This document shows positions 15,859-25,341 of a stretch of 64,000 nucleotides of DNA, piece by piece. The notes beneath the pieces were generated by a model. It saw nothing but the letters and a program-made list of their open reading frames with translations. It was not told the DNA's origin and searched no databases. The stretch comes from JAIBAJ01 sp965284645. Its GTDB lineage: Bacteria; Bacteroidota; Bacteroidia; JAIBAJ01. Every line of letters begins with the position of its first letter. Position 1 is the first letter of the stretch. The stretch spans positions 1,364,001 to 1,428,000 of the forward strand of contig OZ260106.1 in the NCBI GenBank assembly GCA_965284645.1, read 5' to 3'. A program made the position numbers and the translations under genes.

Positions 15859-16839
15859 ATGAAAACAGTTCAATTCCGCGAGGCTCTAAGAGAAGCAATG
15901 GTTGAAGAAATGCGCCGCGATGCCTCCATTTTCCTGATGGGAGAAGAAGTGGCCCAATACGATGGTGCCTACAAAGTGAGCCAAGGTATGTTGGATGAAT
16001 TCGGCCCTAAAAGGGTTATCGATACACCAATTGCAGAATTAGGTTTTGCCGGTATCGGCGTTGGTGCAGCAATGAATGGCCTCCGTCCAATTATCGAATT
16101 TATGACCTTTAATTTCTCCCTCGTAGCCATCGACCAGGTAATCAACTCGGCCGCCAAAATGATGAGCATGAGCGGTGGACAGTTTCAGGTGCCTATCGTT
16201 TTCAGAGGACCAACCGCCAGCGCCGGAATGCTGAGCTCACAACATAGCCAAGCCTTTGAAAATTGGTATGCCAATTGCCCCGGACTTAAAGTGGTAGTTC
16301 CTTCCAATCCCTACGATGCAAAAGGACTGCTCAAAGCCTCTATCCGCGACAATAATCCGGTAATTTTTATGGAAAGCGAACAGATGTATGGCGATAAAGG
16401 GGAAATACCTGAAGGCGAATACCTGATTCCAATTGGTGTGGCTGATATAAAAAGAAAGGGAAAGGATGTGACTTTGGTTTCTTTCGGTAAAATGATGAAA
16501 GTGGTGCTTAAAGCAGCCGAAGAACTCGAAGCCCAAGGTATTGATGCCGAAGTGATTGACTTGCGTACCGTGCGACCAATTGACTATGCTACCGTTATTG
16601 AGTCGGTAAAAAAGACTAACCGTTTGGTGCTAATTGAAGAAAGTTGGCCCTTGGGAAATATTAGCACAGAAGTGGCTTTTAAAGTACAAAAGGATGCTTT
16701 CGATTACTTGGATGCCCCTATCAAAAGGGTAACGTCTATGGATGTTCCTCTTCCGTATGCGCCCACCTTGATTGAGGCTTACTTGCCTAATTCCGAACGT
16801 ATTATCGCTGAGGTAAAAGCAGTTCTTTATAAGTCTTAA
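15859..16839 (+). CDS. pdhB: Pyruvate dehydrogenase E1 component, beta subunit
   Basis: This 326-residue protein matches the E1-beta/transketolase C-like family along its length: FREALREAMVEEMRRDASIFLMGEEVAQYDGAY at the N-terminus (the Glu of MGEEV contacts thiamine diphosphate), RVIDTPIAELGFAGIGVGAA, and VIDLRTVRPIDY with LIEESWPLGN in the C-terminal domain. With E1-alpha it decarboxylates pyruvate for the cytoplasmic pyruvate dehydrogenase complex. The alpha subunit, E2 and E3 are not adjacent. A branched-chain E1-beta is an alternative, but the sequence looks like PdhB. bioD begins four bases after its stop. Confidence 0.92.
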   Translation: MKTVQFREALREAMVEEMRRDASIFLMGEEVAQYDGAYKVSQGMLDEFGPKRVIDTPIAELGFAGIGVGAAMNGLRPIIEFMTFNFSLVAIDQVINSAAKMMSMSGGQFQVPIVFRGPTASAGMLSSQHSQAFENWYANCPGLKVVVPSNPYDAKGLLKASIRDNNPVIFMESEQMYGDKGEIPEGEYLIPIGVADIKRKGKDVTLVSFGKMMKVVLKAAEELEAQGIDAEVIDLRTVRPIDYATVIESVKKTNRLVLIEESWPLGNISTEVAFKVQKDAFDYLDAPIKRVTSMDVPLPYAPTLIEAYLPNSERIIAEVKAVLYKS

Positions 16840-16843
16840 ACAC

Positions 16844-17455
16844 TTGAAGTACTTTGTTGCAGGCATCGGAACCGGGGTAGGAAAAACCATCGTTTCGTCT
16901 ATTTTGGTGCAAGCCCTGCAAGCCGATTATTGGAAACCGATTCAAACGGGTTCGGAAGAAGATTCAGACACCCAAACGGTCCAAAACTTGGTTTCTTGTT
17001 CATCAGTTTTTCATCCCGAAGCCATCCTCCTTAAAAAACCTTTTTCTCCCCATTATGCGGCTCATTTGGAAGGAATGGATTTGCAAACCTTTCCAATTCC
17101 TAACCTGCCCGATTCTGAAAAACTAATTGTTGAAGCGGCAGGAGGATTACTGGTGCCACTCTCCGAAACCACTTTATTGGCCGATTGGATTAAGCACTGG
17201 AACTTACCTGTTATTCTGGTTTCCCGGCATTACCTCGGTAGTATCAACCATACCTTGCTTTCGGTCGAAGCACTTCGCTCCCGAAATATTCCCATCAAAG
17301 GCCTTGTGTTTAATGGCAAAGACGAATTTGGCAACGAATCCATTATCCAAAGTCTTACGAAGTTGCCCATTATCGGCAGGGTAGGAGAGGAAAGCAACTT
17401 TCAGCCGGAACTTATCCAAAAATACGCTAAAGACTTTCGAGAAAACTTGATTTGA
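16844..17455 (+). CDS. bioD: Dethiobiotin synthetase
   Basis: This 203-residue protein opens MKYFVAGIGTGVGKT, the BioD P-loop, and carries WKPIQTG with the catalytic lysine, VEAAGGLLVPL and SRHYLGSINHTLLS. It forms the ureido ring of dethiobiotin from diaminopelargonate, CO2 and ATP. The start is a TTG four bases behind the pdhB stop, the only position giving the standard family N-terminus; there is no ATG nearby. Coupling to pdhB is odd in function (no other biotin gene is here) but plausible as translational coupling. Confidence 0.88.
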   Translation: MKYFVAGIGTGVGKTIVSSILVQALQADYWKPIQTGSEEDSDTQTVQNLVSCSSVFHPEAILLKKPFSPHYAAHLEGMDLQTFPIPNLPDSEKLIVEAAGGLLVPLSETTLLADWIKHWNLPVILVSRHYLGSINHTLLSVEALRSRNIPIKGLVFNGKDEFGNESIIQSLTKLPIIGRVGEESNFQPELIQKYAKDFRENLI

Positions 17456-17481
17456 TGTACCTTTAGGGCAAACTTATTGCC

Positions 17482-18507
17482 GTGAAAGCACTTTTAATTA
17501 CCCGATTTGGTAGCCCTGAAGAATCATTTGAACTACGGGAGGTTCCTGATCCTATTCCGAACGATGGTGAAATTCTGGTAAAAGCCCAAGGTTTCGGAAT
17601 AAACTACGCAGATATTATGGCTCGAATGGGGCAGTATCAAGATTGTCCGCCACTTCCCGCTATTGTTGGGTACGAAGTAGTAGGCCACGTTGAAAAACTT
17701 GGCCCCAATGTGCAAGGGTTTTCCATTGGCGATCGGGTATTGGCCTTTACCCGTTTTGGAGGGTATGCCGAAAAGGCAAAAGCCCCAGCCTTGGCCTGTG
17801 TTAAAATAGATGAATCGCTTCCTTTGGCCGAAGCCACGGCATTAGCTACCCAATATTGTACGGCCTTTTTTGCCTCCCATGTTTCTACCCGTTTGTTCAA
17901 AGATGATCATGTGTTGGTGCAAGCTGCCGCAGGTGGTGTGGGAACAGCCTTGGTGCAATTGGCCAAACTTAAAGGCTGCACTGTTTATGGTACTGCCGGA
18001 AGCGAAGAAAAGTGCAAACACCTGAAAGAGATGGGAGTTGATTTTCCTATCAATTACAATACGGAAGATTTCGAGCAAAAAATCCGTGAAATCCGCAAGG
18101 GAAAAGGCATAGATGTGGTTTTTGATAGCTTGGGTGGGGTCACTTTTGGAAAAGGCTTTAAATTGCTTAATCCTACCGGTCGAATTATCGGTTATGGTGC
18201 TGCCGAAAGCTCCGGAAGCCGCAACCCACTCAACCTGATTAAACTGCTTTTTGGTTTCGGTTTTAGAAGTGTCGTGCATCTGCTCATCCAAAGCCGCAGC
18301 ATCAATGGACTAAACATGCTTCGGGTGGCCGACTATCGTCCGGATATGATGCAATATTGTATGGAGAATGTAGTAAAATTGTACCAAGAAGGAAAAATAA
18401 AACCTGTACAGGGCGGCACCTTTAAAAGTACGGAAATAGCCCAAGCTCATGCTTATGTTCAAAGCCGCAAATCCATGGGGAAAGTAGCTGTGGAATGGGT
18501 GCATTAA
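17482..18507 (+). CDS. Zinc-type alcohol dehydrogenase-like (VAT1/quinone oxidoreductase) family protein
   Basis: This 341-residue medium-chain dehydrogenase/reductase starts at a GTG and has the GroES-like fold (ILVKAQGFGINYADIMARMGQY, GYEVVGHVEKLG) and the NADPH site VLVQAAAGGVGTALVQLAKLKG. It lacks the cysteine-rich structural zinc loop, so it belongs with the zinc-free quinone oxidoreductases; the N-terminal wording is closest to VAT1-like members. Expected activity is NADPH-dependent reduction of quinones or enones; the substrate is unknown. A TACCTTTA element just before the GTG supports this start. Confidence 0.82.
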   Translation: MKALLITRFGSPEESFELREVPDPIPNDGEILVKAQGFGINYADIMARMGQYQDCPPLPAIVGYEVVGHVEKLGPNVQGFSIGDRVLAFTRFGGYAEKAKAPALACVKIDESLPLAEATALATQYCTAFFASHVSTRLFKDDHVLVQAAAGGVGTALVQLAKLKGCTVYGTAGSEEKCKHLKEMGVDFPINYNTEDFEQKIREIRKGKGIDVVFDSLGGVTFGKGFKLLNPTGRIIGYGAAESSGSRNPLNLIKLLFGFGFRSVVHLLIQSRSINGLNMLRVADYRPDMMQYCMENVVKLYQEGKIKPVQGGTFKSTEIAQAHAYVQSRKSMGKVAVEWVH

Positions 18508-18520
18508 TGAAGGAAAATGT

Positions 18521-21361
18521 ATGCAATCTACTAATCGAAAACTGAAACTGCTCTTAGCTTGCCTCCTTTTTTGTCTGGCTTTTTACCCGGTATTCGCCCA
18601 AAAAGCAGGTAAGCCTTATCAATTGCCTACTGGAATCACAGCCCAGGATTATTTCCCTACAGCCGTGGTGTTTAAGTGGAAGGAAAATCTCCGCTCTCAA
18701 GTTCAGAATTCAAACCAGCCCCCCGCTCCATTGCAACAGCTTTTTTCGCAATTTGGACGAAGCGCTTACCAAAAAAAGTTTCCTGGAACCCAAAAGCCAG
18801 TTCAGTCGGTGGATCGCCGTGGTCGTCCAATGGCCGATCTTTCTTTGATTTATGAATGGGAATTTGAACCAGGGCCTTCGCTCGAAATTGTTATCAATGC
18901 CTTGCTAAAAACAGGTTTGGTGGAATATGCCGAACCGCATTTCATCGATCACCTAACCTATGTCCCCAACGATACAGCCATTGGCCAAGACGGCACTTGG
19001 TGGTACGAGCTAAACCGAGCCTTCGAAGCCTGGGATATCCAAAAAGGCGATACGTCCATCGTAGTCGGAATTACCGATACAGGCACAGAATTAAACCACT
19101 CCGATTTGGCCGCCAATGTCAAGTACAACTATGCTGATCCAATCGATGGTATCGACAACGATGCCGATGGGTATACCGATAATTTCTATGGATGGGATTT
19201 GGGCGAAAACGACAACGACCCCAATTCGAATGTGGTAAGTCACGGGGTGCATGTAACCGGACTTTCGAGTGCTGTACCGGATAATATTACCGGCATGGCT
19301 GGCAGTGGCTATAATTCGAAATACTTACCGCTAAAAATTACTAATTCCATCGGTGTTTTATCCAAAAGCTATGAAGCCGTTGTTTATGCCGCCGATCACG
19401 GTTGTCGCATCATCAATTGTTCCTGGGGTAGTTTATTCCCTAGTCTAACGGGTTTTTCGGTAATCCAATATGCTACCATCAATCGCAATGCCCTTGTAGT
19501 GGCCGGTTGTGGCAATAATTCCTCCCAAGTTGATTTTTATCCGGCCTCTTTTCCTTATGTGATGAGCGTGGCCTCCCATTCCAATTTGAGTGAAAAATCA
19601 CCTTTTAGCAACTTCTCTTACAATGTGGATATTGTTGGACCCGGACAAGCAGTTTTAAGCACTTGGCCTTTTAGTTCGTATTTGGTATCCAATGGTACCA
19701 GCATGGCATCTCCGGTAGTAGCCGGAACTGCTGCCTTGGTTGCGGCCGAATTTCCTTGGATGGATGCTGTTCAGGTGGGACAACAAATCAAAGCTACGGC
19801 CTATTTACTCGATACGGTTTCCGGTAATTCTGTTTATGCCAATCGCCTGGGCAAAGGTCGTTTGGATATGTTGAACGCTCTTCAAACCCAATTGGCAAAA
19901 TCAGCCGAATTGGTGCTGGATTCGGCCTACGACAACAACGACAATGCCTTGCTGGTAAACGATACGGTAAACCTATTAATCGACCTTACCAACTACCTGG
20001 CTCCGCTTAGCAATGCCACAATTTCGCTCTCCATTGCTTCCAACTTTGCCACTGTAATTCAAGCGAGCTTTCCAATGGGTAACCTGGCGACCTATGACCA
20101 TTTTCAAAACACCCAACCATTCCAATTTCGTATCGAACCCAACATCCCAATCAACCAGGAATTGGTGCTCGATTTTACCATTGCCGACCAAACTTGGACC
20201 AGCCACGTCTATATTCCCATTCGCGTCAATGTTGATTACTTGAATATCCTCGTTAATGAGGTATGGACAACCGCTACAAGCAACAGTCGCATCGGTTTCA
20301 ATGGCAATGGACAAGGTTTGGGTTTTGAATTCGATGGCGAAAACTTGTTGTACGAGTCGGGCTTGATGTGCGGTCACGATACGCTTTCAGTTTCCGATAA
20401 CCTACGCTCCATTGCCGGTACAGCCAATACGGATTTTGTTTTGCTCGATCGTATCACCCAAATCCAGCCTTCCACCGTGGATGCAGCTTTCCAATCGCTT
20501 TCTCAGTTTGCCGATAATGCTTGTCCTTTGCCACAGCCGGTAGTGGTTCGCCAAAATACCTATGCCTTTTCTGAGCCAGGTCACCGCCGTTATGTTATTT
20601 TGGATTATTGGATAAAAAATGCAGGTTCGGCTCCCCTTCAAAATTTTTATGCTGGTATTTTCACCGATTGGGATATTCAGGACTACAACAAAAATAGGGT
20701 TTCCGAAGATGCTGCCCGCAAACTTGGGTATGCCTTTAACACCGAGCAAGCTGGATTTTATGCCGGTGTAAAAGTGCTTTCTTGGGGCGGTTTTAGACAT
20801 TATGGTGCAGATAATATTACCGGTGGCAATGGTGGAATAAATATTTTTGATGGTTTTTTGGAGGCTGAGAAGTACAAAACGCTTAGCCTTTCTCGCCCTG
20901 CTGCTGGTAGCAATGGCAATGGCAACGATGTTATCGATATTGTTTCTACCGGGCCCTATTTTATCCCTAGCGGCGATAGTGTGCATGTGAGTTTCGCCAT
21001 GTTGGCCGGCTCTAGTTTGGATGATTTGCTTCTGTCGGCCGATAGTGCTCAGGCCAAATACGATGGCAACGGAATTTTGACACCCGTTCCTATCTCTGGT
21101 TTTTCTTGCGATGGTAAATGCTTTGTTTTCCCCAATCCGGTTAAGGACGAAATCCGCTTCAATGCTTGCTTTGGCGAAGGTCGTGAGTTGTATGTCGGCA
21201 TTACCTCAATGGATGGGAAACAGCAGTTGAAACGTTATTTAAAAGCCGATCCTAACCAGGAGTTGAGCATTGCCGTGCAGGACCTTCCACAAGGCATTTA
21301 CCTCCTAACTTTGCAAAATCCGTATCATTCGTGCAAGGTGAAGTTTGTAAAAATGGATTAA
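18521..21361 (+). CDS. Secreted S8 subtilisin-like peptidase with T9SS sorting domain
   Basis: This 946-residue protein has a signal peptide (to about VFAQ, residue 27), an inhibitor-like propeptide region (about 40-140) and a subtilase domain with D186 in ITDTGTE, H241 in SHGVHVTG, N332 in the oxyanion region and S394 in NGTSMASP. A long beta-rich region of unknown role follows, then a type A T9SS sorting domain (VFPNPVKDEIRF to VKFVKMD). It should be an extracellular or surface serine protease for nutrient capture. It starts 13 bp after the oxidoreductase stop, possibly by readthrough. Confidence 0.9.
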   Translation: MQSTNRKLKLLLACLLFCLAFYPVFAQKAGKPYQLPTGITAQDYFPTAVVFKWKENLRSQVQNSNQPPAPLQQLFSQFGRSAYQKKFPGTQKPVQSVDRRGRPMADLSLIYEWEFEPGPSLEIVINALLKTGLVEYAEPHFIDHLTYVPNDTAIGQDGTWWYELNRAFEAWDIQKGDTSIVVGITDTGTELNHSDLAANVKYNYADPIDGIDNDADGYTDNFYGWDLGENDNDPNSNVVSHGVHVTGLSSAVPDNITGMAGSGYNSKYLPLKITNSIGVLSKSYEAVVYAADHGCRIINCSWGSLFPSLTGFSVIQYATINRNALVVAGCGNNSSQVDFYPASFPYVMSVASHSNLSEKSPFSNFSYNVDIVGPGQAVLSTWPFSSYLVSNGTSMASPVVAGTAALVAAEFPWMDAVQVGQQIKATAYLLDTVSGNSVYANRLGKGRLDMLNALQTQLAKSAELVLDSAYDNNDNALLVNDTVNLLIDLTNYLAPLSNATISLSIASNFATVIQASFPMGNLATYDHFQNTQPFQFRIEPNIPINQELVLDFTIADQTWTSHVYIPIRVNVDYLNILVNEVWTTATSNSRIGFNGNGQGLGFEFDGENLLYESGLMCGHDTLSVSDNLRSIAGTANTDFVLLDRITQIQPSTVDAAFQSLSQFADNACPLPQPVVVRQNTYAFSEPGHRRYVILDYWIKNAGSAPLQNFYAGIFTDWDIQDYNKNRVSEDAARKLGYAFNTEQAGFYAGVKVLSWGGFRHYGADNITGGNGGINIFDGFLEAEKYKTLSLSRPAAGSNGNGNDVIDIVSTGPYFIPSGDSVHVSFAMLAGSSLDDLLLSADSAQAKYDGNGILTPVPISGFSCDGKCFVFPNPVKDEIRFNACFGEGRELYVGITSMDGKQQLKRYLKADPNQELSIAVQDLPQGIYLLTLQNPYHSCKVKFVKMD

Positions 21362-21404
21362 TCCTCGGTTGGTTTATTTTCTAGGGGGGTTAATTTCTTT
21401 TTTA

Positions 21405-21547
21405 GGCGGGCCCCCTTCCGCCAAAACCCTTTTGCACTTTAAATATACAGTTGTTATGGGCGGTCGGGTCAGGCTTTCGGCGCTAGTCCTCGGTCTGCTC
21501 CGTTCCTCCGCATCCCTGTGGGCTAGACTGCCTCTATCCTTGCCCGA
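21405..21547. repeat. R1 structured repeat, copy E
   Basis: Reads GGCGGGCCCCC to CTATCCTTGCCCG and contains CCTCGGTCTGCTCCGT. The variable stem is imperfect here (CCTTCCGCC against GGCGGTCGG). It lies just downstream of the subtilase stop and is in inverted orientation to copy F. Copies E and F fill 21362-21840, which has no gene. Confidence 0.8.
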
Positions 21548-21660
21548 ATGCCTCCGGATCCGGTTGTAGTAGAAGTATTGGGCTGTGGTTTTTCAAATTC
21601 GGATGTTTACCTTTTGTTTCCCTCTATTTTTAATTTATAATTTCTCATTTTTAATTCCTT

Positions 21661-21802
21661 TCCGGGTAGGGATAGAAACGGAAAGCCCACAGGGATGCGG
21701 AGGCACGGAGCAGACCGAGGACTTGTAGTGTATAGCCCGACCATTCGCCTTGCACAAAGGTAAATTTCAAAGGATAATGGGATTAGGCGAATGGGACCCG
21801 CC
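21661..21802. repeat. R1 structured repeat, copy F
   Basis: The arms CCATTCGCC (21741-21749) and GGCGAATGG (21786-21794) pair perfectly. The GGGACCCGCC end lies 39 bp from the 3' end of coaE. The orientation is opposite to copy E, so the pair could form a long stem. Confidence 0.82.
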
Positions 21803-21840
21803 AAATAAAATAACTAGAATTTAGTCCTTCCGCAAGTAAT

Positions 21841-22419
21841 TTATTTCCGAAGTTCGGCATCAAGTTCAAGGATTTGTGGGATAAGAAGCCGATGGTCGTC
21901 GTTGTAGATAACGGCTTGTGAACGTTCCATTTTCTTCTCGTCGGGCCATTGGTTTGCCATACGTTTTCTAACTTCCTCGAGTTCGGTTTTATCCCTTTTT
22001 ACGACTCGGCTAAGGCGGATGTTTTCGGGTGCAAAAACCGTAATTATAAAGTTGCAATCATGGTAACTGCCACTTTCAAACAAAATTGCTGCTTCTCGAA
22101 TCACATACGGACTTTTTTGGGCATTTACCCAAGCCATAAAATCCTTTTTCACCGCAGGATGTACCAACGCATTCATTTGGGCTAATAAATCGGGGTTGGA
22201 AAAGATTTTGGAGGCGATAAATGGACGGTTTAGTTGACCATTGGCGTAACTTTCAGGTCCGAGCAGTTTTTGTATGCCCATCATCAGTTCCAAATCACTG
22301 TCCATTAAGGTTTTGGCGGCGCTATCAGCTTTGTAAACAGGAATTTGAAGGAGTGAAAAAAAGTCGGCCACCGTGCTTTTTCCACTTCCAATTCCGCCGG
22401 TGAGACCTACGATTTTCAT
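21841..22419 (-). CDS. coaE: Dephospho-CoA kinase
   Basis: This 192-residue protein begins MKIVGLTGGIGSGKSTVADFF, the CoaE P-loop. It has the family stretches VYKADSAAKTLMD, HPAVKKDF and IREAAILFESG (CoA-site region), and RMANQWPDEKK. It phosphorylates dephospho-CoA at the 3' hydroxyl of the ribose, the last step of coenzyme A synthesis. It starts one base after the stop of the ybbR-like gene and is the last gene of a four-gene minus-strand operon (DUF1573, yajC, ybbR-like, coaE) found in this order in many Bacteroidota. Confidence 0.94.
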   Translation of the reverse strand: MKIVGLTGGIGSGKSTVADFFSLLQIPVYKADSAAKTLMDSDLELMMGIQKLLGPESYANGQLNRPFIASKIFSNPDLLAQMNALVHPAVKKDFMAWVNAQKSPYVIREAAILFESGSYHDCNFIITVFAPENIRLSRVVKRDKTELEEVRKRMANQWPDEKKMERSQAVIYNDDHRLLIPQILELDAELRK

Positions 22420-22420
22420 A

Positions 22421-23383
22421 TTATTTGATCAGGATGAACTCCACGAAATTGTTTTCCAGTTTGGTGTTCATGCAATAGTAAGGAATTTTATCAATTTTTA
22501 GTCTTACCCGGTTATTAATTATGGGGGATGAAAAATCGGCAGTAATTTGAAAGATGTCCTCCGTAACTTCTTCGTAGTGGCTAAGCGGAATGGAGGTTCG
22601 GATGCTTGCTTTATCGGGCAAAAGTTTCACCTTCATGCCTTGCGGAATGTTGATTGGTAGGATTTTTACTTCCACTTTTTTCTCAGTAAATTTTTCAACA
22701 TTGATGCGGCATTTCACCTTATTAGGAATCATCTCCAGGGTGCTGAGCTTACCTTTTTCTGGAATTTCCACCTTAAAGTCATTGCCTTCGGAAAGTTGCC
22801 CAGGTATTTTGGCGGTCAGTACCAGTGTGTCAATAGTTCTAAGGATATCCTTTTTGCCTCGAATAGTTACTTCTTTCACAGAGGGAATGGGATTAGATAC
22901 AGGGAAGAAACCTTCTTTAAAATTAGCCTCCAGTTGCACTTTCAAAGGAACAACTTTGGAATAAACTTTACCTGATTCTAGAAATACCGTATCTGGTTCA
23001 ACCGAAATCACCGTGGAACCATTGGCTTGAAAAAGGTTATGTTCTTTGAGCAAGTCGTGAACCAGGATAAATTTAAGGGATCCGGAATACGGGTGGATTT
23101 TAGATTTTGGAAAATCGAAGTAGAAGCTTTTCTTTTGAAACAATTGGTTGTAAAGAAAATTCAATCCGGTTGTATTTTGGCGAATAAGGGCCTGTTTGGT
23201 CTGGTTTCCCACCAATCGGTAGTTTTTAGGGATGCCTTCAATTTCGTAGGCAATATAAAAAGTATACACATCCCACTTGCTGGTTTGTACTAAAACCCAA
23301 AGTGAGGCCGAAATAAAAAGGCAGGCTACTAAAGGAAGCAGCCCGCCTTTTAAAAATTTTCCTTTCGAAGAGCCCTGTGTCAT
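22421..23383 (-). CDS. YbbR-like domain protein (CdaR-like)
   Basis: This 320-residue protein has one N-terminal membrane helix (about 13-32) and then a beta-rich extracytoplasmic region with repeated YbbR-like units (VEPDTVFLESGKVYSKVVPLKVQLEA is the clearest). In Firmicutes related domains (CdaR) control the diadenylate cyclase CdaA; here the gene sits between yajC and coaE, as is usual in Bacteroidota, and that role is not established. The last residues run into the coaE start with a one-base gap, so the genes are coupled. Confidence 0.82.
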   Translation of the reverse strand: MTQGSSKGKFLKGGLLPLVACLFISASLWVLVQTSKWDVYTFYIAYEIEGIPKNYRLVGNQTKQALIRQNTTGLNFLYNQLFQKKSFYFDFPKSKIHPYSGSLKFILVHDLLKEHNLFQANGSTVISVEPDTVFLESGKVYSKVVPLKVQLEANFKEGFFPVSNPIPSVKEVTIRGKKDILRTIDTLVLTAKIPGQLSEGNDFKVEIPEKGKLSTLEMIPNKVKCRINVEKFTEKKVEVKILPINIPQGMKVKLLPDKASIRTSIPLSHYEEVTEDIFQITADFSSPIINNRVRLKIDKIPYYCMNTKLENNFVEFILIK

Positions 23384-23401
23384 AGAAGAACAGGTTGTTG
23401 A

Positions 23402-23725
23402 CTAAGAAACGGCAGAGTCGTCGGTTAAAGAGCCAGTGAAACTCATCGAAACCGCATTTTTTTCAATTTTCAATTTTCCACCACCTTCTGTTTCGATGAT
23501 GAAGGCTGCATCGCGTACTTCAACAATTTTTCCGTGAATACCACCGATGGTTACGATTTTATCTCCTTTATTCAATTCCTCTCTGAATTTTTTTTCGTCT
23601 TTAGCTTTTTTCTGTTGTGGTCTGATAAAGAAAAAATAAAAAACAACGATGATCAAAACCATCATTATTAAGGAAGAGGCACCGCTTCCACCTTGTGGAG
23701 CGCCCATTAGGATTACATTTAGCAT
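23402..23725 (-). CDS. yajC: Preprotein translocase accessory subunit YajC
   Basis: This 107-residue protein has a membrane helix (SLIMMVLIIVVFYFFFIRPQQKK) followed by the YajC domain with NKGDKIVTIGGIHGKIVEV. It accompanies SecDF in the inner membrane to help protein export. It is the second gene of the DUF1573-yajC-ybbR-coaE operon. Confidence 0.92.
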   Translation of the reverse strand: MLNVILMGAPQGGSGASSLIMMVLIIVVFYFFFIRPQQKKAKDEKKFREELNKGDKIVTIGGIHGKIVEVRDAAFIIETEGGGKLKIEKNAVSMSFTGSLTDDSAVS

Positions 23726-23738
23726 TTTTTTTTGGTGA

Positions 23739-24221
23739 TTAATTTGAACCTACCGGAACGATGATTTCGCCCATGATAGTCAAGCTTTTAAAATTAGGAT
23801 TGGTATTGGCGATAACGGTAACTTTCTTTGTGGTTTGTCCTTTTTTTCCTTCACTATCGAAAACCACATCAATTTGTCCTTTTTCACCTGGTTTTACAGG
23901 TGTTTTGGAATAGGTTGGAACAGTACATCCGCAACTGGCATTGGCAGCTGTAATAATTAGGTCAGACTTACCTGTATTTGTAAATTTAAAGGAATGAGTA
24001 ACTTTTTCACCTTGGATAATTTTCCCAAAATCAAAATGCTCATTATCAAAGGTCATAACAGGGGCATTGGCCGTATCGGCGGCAACTTCTTCATTTGCAG
24101 ATTGCCCGTTGTAAATTGTTTCTGCTGAAATGGTTTCTTTTTCGTTCGATTTATTACCGCATGAGCCTAAGAATAAAGCTGTTGCACAAATCCAAACAAA
24201 TGCGATGGTTTGTTTCTTCAT
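23739..24221 (-). CDS. DUF1573-domain lipoprotein
   Basis: This 160-residue protein has a lipoprotein signal (FLGSC, Cys near residue 21) and a DUF1573 domain with the diagnostic HSFKFTNTGKSDLIITAANASCGCTVP. DUF1573 domains are immunoglobulin-like and of uncertain role, and are common in Bacteroidota. It leads the operon: a TAATTTTG -7 box lies on the minus strand at 24238-24245, 16 bases upstream of its start. Confidence 0.85.
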   Translation of the reverse strand: MKKQTIAFVWICATALFLGSCGNKSNEKETISAETIYNGQSANEEVAADTANAPVMTFDNEHFDFGKIIQGEKVTHSFKFTNTGKSDLIITAANASCGCTVPTYSKTPVKPGEKGQIDVVFDSEGKKGQTTKKVTVIANTNPNFKSLTIMGEIIVPVGSN

Positions 24222-24237
24222 TTTTTCAAAATTTGCA

Positions 24238-24245
24238 CAAAATTA
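24238..24245 (-). promoter_or_regulatory. -7 box of the DUF1573-yajC-ybbR-coaE operon
   Basis: TAATTTTG on the minus strand, in the short gap shared with the divergent anmK gene. Confidence 0.5.
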
Positions 24246-24275
24246 TATTTTTCTTCCCCCCACAATTTAAAATAA

Positions 24276-25340
24276 ATGGAATTTCAAAAATTTAAGACAA
24301 TAGGACTGATGTCGGGCACTTCTTGTGATGGCTTAGATATCTGTTATTGCCATTTCAGTTGGGATGGGTTGAGGTGGAATTATGAAATTGTCATTGGGGA
24401 AACAATTCCATATACAAAGGCTTGGTTAGAGCGAATTACGCAAGCTCCCAATTTGGATGGGAGAGGCTTATTGTTGTTTCATAAGGACTTGGGTCGATTT
24501 TTCGGAAAGGAAACCAAAGCATTTATAGAGAGACATGGTTTAGCTGATCTTGATTTCATAGCATCACACGGGCATACCATTTTCCATGAACCTGGGATAG
24601 GATTAACATTCCAGGCAGGTGATGGAAATTGTATTGCAGCCGAAACAGGTTGTTCTGTACTGTTTGATTTTCGTAGTTTGGATGTGGCATTAGGTGGCCA
24701 AGGAGCCCCTTTAGTACCAATTGGGGATAGGTATTTATTTTCCGAGTACGATGCCTGTTTGAATTTAGGGGGTATTTCTAATATTTCCTTTGAAAGAGAA
24801 GGGCGGGTTTGGGCCTTTGATATTTGTCCGTTTAACCTCTTATTAAATTATTTTGCAAATAAGTTAGGTGAATCCTATGATACGGATGGTAATTTTGCCA
24901 AAGAAGGAAAAGTAAATACAGAAATATTGAATCAATTGAATCAATTTGAGTACCTGACAAAAATGGCTCCTAAATCTTTAGGACGTGAGCAAATTGAAAG
25001 GCTCTATTTCGAACTAATTGGGCAGCATAAATTAGAGGAAAGAGATTGGTTAAGAACCCTGATTGAACATTATGTAATTTGTGTTGCAAATGTTTTCAAT
25101 CATTTTTCCATTCAAAAGGTATTGATAACGGGAGGAGGCGCATATAATAAGTTTTTTATAAAGAGGTTAAGGGAGCTTGTTAAAACGGAGCTACATATTC
25201 CGGACAATAAGACCATTGAATTTAAGGAAGCCTTATTATTTTCGTTTTTGGGTTGTTTAAATAGAATGAAGAGCAACAATGTTTTGGCATCGGTAACTGG
25301 AGCAAGTAAGGATTCGAAGTCGGGAGTGGAGGTAAATTAA
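24276..25340 (+). CDS. anmK: Anhydro-N-acetylmuramic acid kinase
   Basis: This 354-residue protein carries the AnmK phosphate-binding opening GLMSGTSCDGLD (about 10-21), the catalytic-domain motifs HGHTIFHEPG and GGQGAPLVP, and the late LITGGGAYN and ASVTGA stretches. It hydrolyses the 1,6-anhydro ring and phosphorylates the sugar, recycling peptidoglycan. It is divergent from the DUF1573 operon and is followed after one base by the nucleoside kinase, so the two are probably cotranscribed. Confidence 0.92.
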   Translation: MEFQKFKTIGLMSGTSCDGLDICYCHFSWDGLRWNYEIVIGETIPYTKAWLERITQAPNLDGRGLLLFHKDLGRFFGKETKAFIERHGLADLDFIASHGHTIFHEPGIGLTFQAGDGNCIAAETGCSVLFDFRSLDVALGGQGAPLVPIGDRYLFSEYDACLNLGGISNISFEREGRVWAFDICPFNLLLNYFANKLGESYDTDGNFAKEGKVNTEILNQLNQFEYLTKMAPKSLGREQIERLYFELIGQHKLEERDWLRTLIEHYVICVANVFNHFSIQKVLITGGGAYNKFFIKRLRELVKTELHIPDNKTIEFKEALLFSFLGCLNRMKSNNVLASVTGASKDSKSGVEVN

Positions 25341-25341
25341 C

